A stretch of 23,360 bases of DNA from Chara braunii (lineage: Eukaryota > Streptophyta > Charophyceae > Charales > Characeae): NCBI GenBank assembly GCA_003427395.1, contig BFEA01000150.1, positions 1,368,895-1,392,254 on the forward strand, given 5' to 3'. Positions 18,258 to 23,360 of this stretch are shown in pieces (positions within the stretch are counted from its first letter, which is position 1; each line of letters begins with the position of its first letter). Made by a program: the position numbers and the translations under genes. The notes beneath the pieces were generated by a model. It was not told the DNA's origin, searched no databases, and saw only the letters and a program-made list of their open reading frames with translations.

Positions 18258-20960
18258 ATGATATCTTATTGTGAAAATACAAAAAATCTAATTCTTCACA
18301 TACTTGTTCACATAATATTTTCCTGTCTCAATAACATGTTGCCCGTGAGAAACATATTTTTTGAATTTTGGGATAATCTGCACTACACTTGTGATGTTAG
18401 TAACACTAATGATAGTACATCGAACAACTTCATTATTCATCTCCCATTTCACGCTTTGACATCCTGTCATATCAACTCTACCTCTTTGAACATCTACATA
18501 CCATCGAACAAATGTCAGTTTATTATTGATTTGTGGATTAGTTGTTGCTATTTTAAATAACATCAACAAACCAGCATGTCAGCAAGTATGACATTCACCA
18601 AAAACCGAAACATCATTATAAACAGGTCTCCTTTGGAAGGAAGGAATTGCTCTCGCCATATGGACAAACTCTCATCGATTTGTTTCATCTAATTTTGCAG
18701 CTATAGCTACACTTCTATGAATCCATATACGTGTATGTTTAACATTTTCATCCACTTGTTGTTCGTGATAGTATTGACGAAGACATTGTAAGAATTATTT
18801 TCGACAAGGAGTTTTTCCAATCCATCTTCTAAGTGATCTACTTGCCCCAACCATATTCTCTTTGGGTATGTAAAAAAGAGATGCTCCGATTGGTGTAGCA
18901 TTTATTGGAGTACACGAGAAACAATTTCGTCCACCTTCCACAAGAGCAACATGTGACTCATATCTTTGAGACACTTTTGCTTCCGAAGTAATACTTAACA
19001 CATCACGACGTCTAATATGTTGAATCATCTGCAATTCTGCATTCCGCTTATTCGAAGCTTTGTAAGGGATTTTTGCTCGTTGAATATGTTCATGCTCCCA
19101 ACGATCACCCTAAAAACATTTGGTCAATCCACCACGTATTATAGCATGACGAAATTTTGTAAGGTCATGAATTTTTCAAGTTGTCACCTTGATGCTTGAT
19201 ATTTTTTTAATTTTTTTCTCAAAAATTCATCAAAATCAATCATTTGCTCCTCTGCACTTCGCAATGATTCAAGAGTGTGAAAAGATACTCGAAACATGGA
19301 CATGTAAAACCTTAAAAGTTTTACAAATGTCTTCGTTATGTTATCGTGATTGTTCACCGAAGTAACACCATTCACAACAAACACAATGATTTGCAAAACC
19401 GCAAGATTTTGTTTTGCCTCAAATCGATGATTAGACATGAAGAAACTATTGTTCTTTGAACATTCATCGACCGGCAGTACAAATCCTGGATAACATGAAT
19501 CCAAATCTGCGATAACAGACATACGAGAATCCAATTCCTCTAGCAAGTTTTTTTGTCTCTCATTTGACATTTCCTTACAAACGTTTTTTACGCAATTGAA
19601 CATGTGTACTACAATCCCATGATCTATCGTGTGCGTCGAATCAGGGGCAAGTGTTATATGATAGTCGGCATCATGAATTATTATATCCTCCGGACCACAA
19701 TCAAATCATAATAACCCATTAATAGCGACGGAAGCATGCATGCATGTTTTTTCACTAATCTCTAGACATTTTCTTCGGTTTTCTTCAATTTCTTCATTTT
19801 CTGTCAAAGGCGCATAAACCCATTCTAATATCTTCATGTCTACAATTTCTGACTGAGATCTTGTAAACAGATCTGAATTGCAAATCACTCTTACGTTTGA
19901 AAATTCATTCTTTGGTGTTATGCATGAAGGACAATACATAGTTTTTTTCGTGCATGCAGGAGAGTTTCGTTCCTAATGGTCTTGAATATAGTTCATTAAA
20001 ATCGGATGAACAGTGATAAACTTTTCATCATAGGTTTTGATCCCAATGTCATCATGACTTGCAAGCTTCGCATCTTTCAGCACCAACTCGATAGCACGAT
20101 GAAACGTTTTCACTCTCAATGCTTGAAGCTCTGTTGTATTTTTCCCTCAACCCTCGATCCCAGGAACGTGATCAATTTGCGAAAAATATGCTAATAGGCG
20201 GGTTTCTATTGGTGCACTTGCACGCGATATCATTAACGGATATACGTGACTCTGTTGTCGTCCGTCAATTATTGTTTTGTCGGAAAACAAATAAATGGCA
20301 TGATGTATCGATCCAAAAAAAAAATCTGCACGCACAACATCCTCAAGGGATCTCCACAACGATCTTGTTTCTGGTCCTTTGATCACACCATCTTCAGAAC
20401 GAACCGACTCAATAACAAATCTCTCTTTTAATGTTTTATTCGCTTTTGAGATCAAATTCACGAAATGTTTGTTCCAAATTTCTAAAATGAACTACAGCAT
20501 GAACTTGTTTTGACCAATCTTCTTCCCGAACATCAACAGAAGTTCATCCATCGTTAGTTGTCAGTTCGTCAATCCATTTGTTCAATTCTTTACCGTTTGA
20601 ATATTGTAGAGTACAAACATCAAACTTCAAATTCCTAATGACAACAATCAGTGTCGTCATATCTTTCTCTGTCAAACCCATTCTATTTCTACACGGAAAA
20701 AAATTGGCTGCTAATTCTTTCGACGAATCAAATTCTTCCTTTTCATGGTCAAACCAATCATTGTGAATAAATGGTTCACGGAATCCAATAGGGGATTGAT
20801 TTTCAAGATGCTCGTTGTTTGAAAAATAATCGCTCTCAAACTCTCCTCCTGAAAGTAAAACGCGATTGACATGCGCTACTCCTTGAAGATGGTTGTCATA
20901 ACCAAGCATTGATGAAAAGTGATAATAACACATATTACAACTAAATCGCTCTGCCTTCAT
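18258..20960 (-). pseudogene. Broken Plavaka-like (KDZ/CACTA-related) DNA transposase
   Basis: The minus strand carries the motifs of a Plavaka-type transposase in the expected order over about 2.7 kb, close to the usual 900-residue size. The first segment (20960-20544) opens with a U1-like C2H2 finger, C8-x2-C11-x12-H24-x5-H30. Next come YLFSDKT then YPLMIS (about 20293-20240), PILMNYIQDH then CPSC (about 20005-19922), and TLAPDSTHTIDHGIVVH (about 19657-19604). Further on are PYKASNKRN (about 19070), FVRWY (18512-18498) and YYVNKY (about 18317-18300). It is not functional. In-frame stops lie at 20544-20546, 19973-19975, about 19704 and about 19181. Frameshifts lie near 20463, 20150 and 19160-19080, and another stop lies at about 18707. 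The family call rests on motif recall; a more distant KDZ-group element is the main alternative. No terminal repeats were found. Confidence 0.62.
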
Positions 20961-21004
20961 GATCTTTATCTAGAAACAACAATGAGTTTCAAAGGTAGGT
21001 TAAT

Positions 21005-21600
21005 AAAATCTTTTTTACAATGACATCGCCAGCCTCCGAAGCTTTACGAGAACTCAATGAATCTCCTGCAATGATTTATTCCAATCCCGCCATCATGCAT
21101 GCAAATCATGCGCCACAAGTTATTTGTTACTCCAACACCCTCAATCAAAAAATTTATGCATTTATCAAACTTAAGTTTTATTTTATTACTCCTTCCAACA
21201 GTTTTCTTTAAAAAAATCCTCCAAATGGCAAATAGAGACAAGGGACATTGTTTTATCAGGGTGTGATCTGAAGTGCATTGTTCTACAATCCAATATTGTG
21301 TCGTAGCCCGATACTTAACCAAGTAGTAATATGAGGTACACGTAGTCATACGTGGTTTTTCATGATGTCAACAATGAAAAACTCTAGGTTTGTCTCAAGG
21401 TTTCACACGAATGATTGAAATACTCACGACGAGGTGGAAGAATGGCATAACCCCCTTCTCTCGTCAACCAATCTTCTCCTCATCTCCCCCAATCTTATTC
21501 TACAATATATACTTATATTGGCAACAAGTGTCAAGCAAAGGTACAAGCCGGGCAACATAGTCCTCATAAGAATATAAGATGGGATGACTATCGACTTCCA
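21005..21600. other. AT-rich flank, no gene recognised
   Basis: The composition matches the transposase remnant, so this is probably the rest of the same insertion (its 5' side). Short ORFs on both strands show no family. No inverted partner to the sequence near 17842-18260 could be found by eye. Confidence 0.35.
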
Positions 21601-22490
21601 CATAAGAAGGGTTTCGATGATGTGATGGCTGTCTTTGGAACCCACTGTCTTTGTCCCACTACCTGCACAACTCCAGGTTGTGGGGCATGGGGTGCAGACA
21701 ACTGTACCCGCTGCTGTTGGGGTTGTGTGCCCTGCGGTTATGCTGACCGTGAGACGGCAAGTTGCCCTACTATGGCAGTCTTCAACAGAGGTTGGGATAG
21801 TACTGTCTGTACAACAATCTATACACTAGGATTTGTTGAGAACCCGCCTAGTATCAAAGGCATAACCAGATGGGAAGTGGTCTGTACTGAAGTCGAAGAA
21901 ACTGTGAATTGGACTACTCCAGTTACTGGTGGAACAAAGGAGGAGGTTCTACCACGGGCCAGGGACCTGGTCCAGATGGTGATGGTGTGATGTGAACTCG
22001 CCCGACCGGCACGACCAGACTTCTCTAAATATCTTGCAAGAGAGACGTATGGTAGTCCTGCATCTCCCTTACATCTAGCAGGGCTATCCTAATGATCCTT
22101 ACATCGCCATCCATGTTTGTCGGGTTCATCACCTCTAACTCCCTGATGTCCGCTTATCTCTACTTCATCCTAGATCTACGTCTGATCATCCTCTCTTTTT
22201 CTGCCCGTATCTCATCTAATGTCTGTTGTAGTTGTGCCTCAGCTATGCTTGCTCGCTGGATGGTGACCTGCTCGGAAGTTAACACTGTTTACTAGCTTGT
22301 CATCAGTCCAGCGGACTGCTCTGGGTCTGTGCGACCGTCACCCCGATAATCCTTGAACTACTGGGATGGGAACTCTGTTGCGCAGAGATGGCCTTGGTGG
22401 CTGCTGAGGTAACTGCCTTCTAAGTGAAAGTTTTACTTTTCTCTGCGTCCCTCGTCAACCTCTGCAGTTGATGCCTCTCCCTAACCTGGC
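21600..22490 (-). pseudogene. Decayed coding region, possibly retrotransposon gag-like
   Basis: Read on the minus strand, three stretches look like degraded protein. About 22490-22310 has a charged start (VRERHQLQRLTRDAEKSK) and then a Ser/Thr-rich segment, broken by a stop. At 22273-22163, 36 codons have an amphipathic, coiled-coil-like pattern (RASIAEAQLQQTLDEIRAEK) ending in Arg-rich sequence and a stop. About 21740-21598 is Pro/Gln-rich (QPQQQRVQLSAPHAPQPG). They are in different frames with stops between. The order coiled coil then Pro/Gln-rich is seen in some gag-like proteins, but no reverse transcriptase, integrase or zinc knuckle is present. This is an inference from composition. Confidence 0.3.
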
Positions 22491-22620
22491 GGAACGGAAG
22501 GCAGTCTCCCTCGACTCCTAACAGCAAAAGCTCACAAATGACAATGTTGGAATAGTCTCATCATCATCAACAATAAACCAATGTCGAATCCCTATCTGAC
22601 ACTCAACGCCTAGATTTCAA

Positions 22621-22722
22621 ATGATAGATCCTATCTACCCTATTTACAATGTCGCTGGTGACATCAACAGCTTCGTGAAGTACGAGCGGATCCTTGCCAA
22701 TGTCGTTCGCCTCAAGCACAAG
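22621..22722 (+). CDS. Possible exon fragment ending at a GTATGT donor
   Basis: ATG at 22621 opens a frame reading DPIYPIYNVAGDINSFVK and then YERILANVVRLKHK, a globular-looking sequence. It ends at AAG|GTATGT near 22722, a strong match to a plant or animal 5' splice site. After that the frame becomes Pro/His-rich and less protein-like. No family is recognised. A stop lies 21 bp upstream of the ATG. It may be part of a captured gene fragment. Confidence 0.2.
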
Positions 22723-23009
22723 GTATGTCTCACGCTTCACTCACAACCTCGATCCCCGACACAGATGCCACGTGCACCCAAGGACCACCATGCGCCCCAT
22801 CCAGCAATGCGCAAGCCAGCTTGGCTATGGCTGCCTGCTTCTTCCCCGCTCGCCCATGAGCATGTAGGCACTCGCTCCAGCATCTAGTGTAGCAGCGCAT
22901 GCACATAAGTAGCGAGTGTCCCAATGTCCATCCAACAGCCAGACTCGTTCCTTCATGGAAAGTGGCTGCCAACCATGGACTGTCTGGCTGGCTTGGGCCT
23001 CCCCACAGA

Positions 23010-23048
23010 AGCTTCTGGTAGGCCCCAGGTTGTTGAACCCCTGTCCTA
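23010..23048 (+). mobile_element. Possible hAT-like terminal inverted repeat
   Basis: GGCCCCAGGTTGTTGAACCC followed by CTG resembles the right end of many non-autonomous hAT elements, which read as CAGGGGTTCNNCAACCT from outside. An 8-bp site would be TCCTAGGG just after it. The matching left end was not found in the window, so this is a pattern match only. Confidence 0.25.
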
Positions 23049-23360
23049 GGGAATCTTCCACAGGGCCTGGGGTGGTTACCCGTGTCGAACTGCCAGCAGT
23101 CTGTGTTCAGTTCATCCCCCGTTGTCAGGCGGCCACAAGTAGTGCGCCGCCTGAAAACGGCAGTTTAGGGGTTTAGGCTCAGGGTTAAGTCCGCGTTTTG
23201 ACAGTGCTTTGGGATGACCAGGCAGCAAGAATTATGAGAACTCAGGGTACCCCTGATTCTGAGCGCACTGGATTTTAAGAGTGACCCTCAAAGACAGCAA
23301 GATGGATGGGTGCACTGAACACAACTAGAGACCGTCATTTCCGGTCGCTCAAAGGACTGG
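23049..23360. other. No gene recognised at the end of the window
   Basis: The only structure noted is GACCG-TCATTTC-CGGTC near 23330, a 5-bp stem. Short ORFs have no family motif. Confidence 0.3.

Overview
The window looks like a non-genic, repeat-dominated stretch of a eukaryotic nuclear genome. No bacterial-style operon, rRNA gene or intact multi-domain protein gene is visible. The eukaryotic signs are long dinucleotide microsatellites, tRNA-derived SINEs with RNA polymerase III A and B boxes, poly(A) tracts, a decayed zinc-finger DNA transposase and many tandem or dispersed short repeats. The species cannot be named from the sequence; a large repeat-rich genome such as that of a streptophyte alga or plant is a weak guess. 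Three N positions (1266, 8320, 8321) show that this is an assembly, and the region around 8320 looks misassembled.

Layout. 1-1420: five copies of a short hairpin-prone motif, a possible small exon, and a CT/AC compound microsatellite. 1950-2290: a minus-strand SINE whose tRNA-like head is duplicated in tandem. 2940-4025: short GC-rich palindromes and small duplications. 4717-4850: a second minus-strand SINE fragment. 5590-6010: two small tandem-repeat clusters. 6927-8060: a hairpin-rich block starting with a 66-bp tandem duplication. 8173-8469: a near-identical duplication across NN. 8530-8730 and 9230-9520: two plus-strand SINEs. 10452-10568: a GT/GA microsatellite. 12481-14090: a tandem array of 24 hairpins. 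15405-17164: two diverged copies of a structured element, then a second copy of the 6993-7168 segment. 17880-21600: an AT-rich island holding a broken Plavaka-like transposase on the minus strand. 21600-22520: a decayed minus-strand coding region, possibly gag-like. 22621-23048: a possible exon and a hAT-like terminus.

The strongest candidate for something undescribed is the array at 12481-14090. Every unit is a stem-loop with a nearly invariant TAAGT loop in the same orientation. The stems differ from unit to unit, yet the two arms change together, with G·T wobbles that suit a plus-strand RNA. The stem types recur in the same order three times, so the array also has a higher-order repeat structure. 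Several other parts of the window (286-1416, 6927-8060, 15405-17164) also keep hairpins while the primary sequence drifts.

No set of genes here works together as a pathway. The only protein-coding content recognised with some confidence is one decayed transposase.
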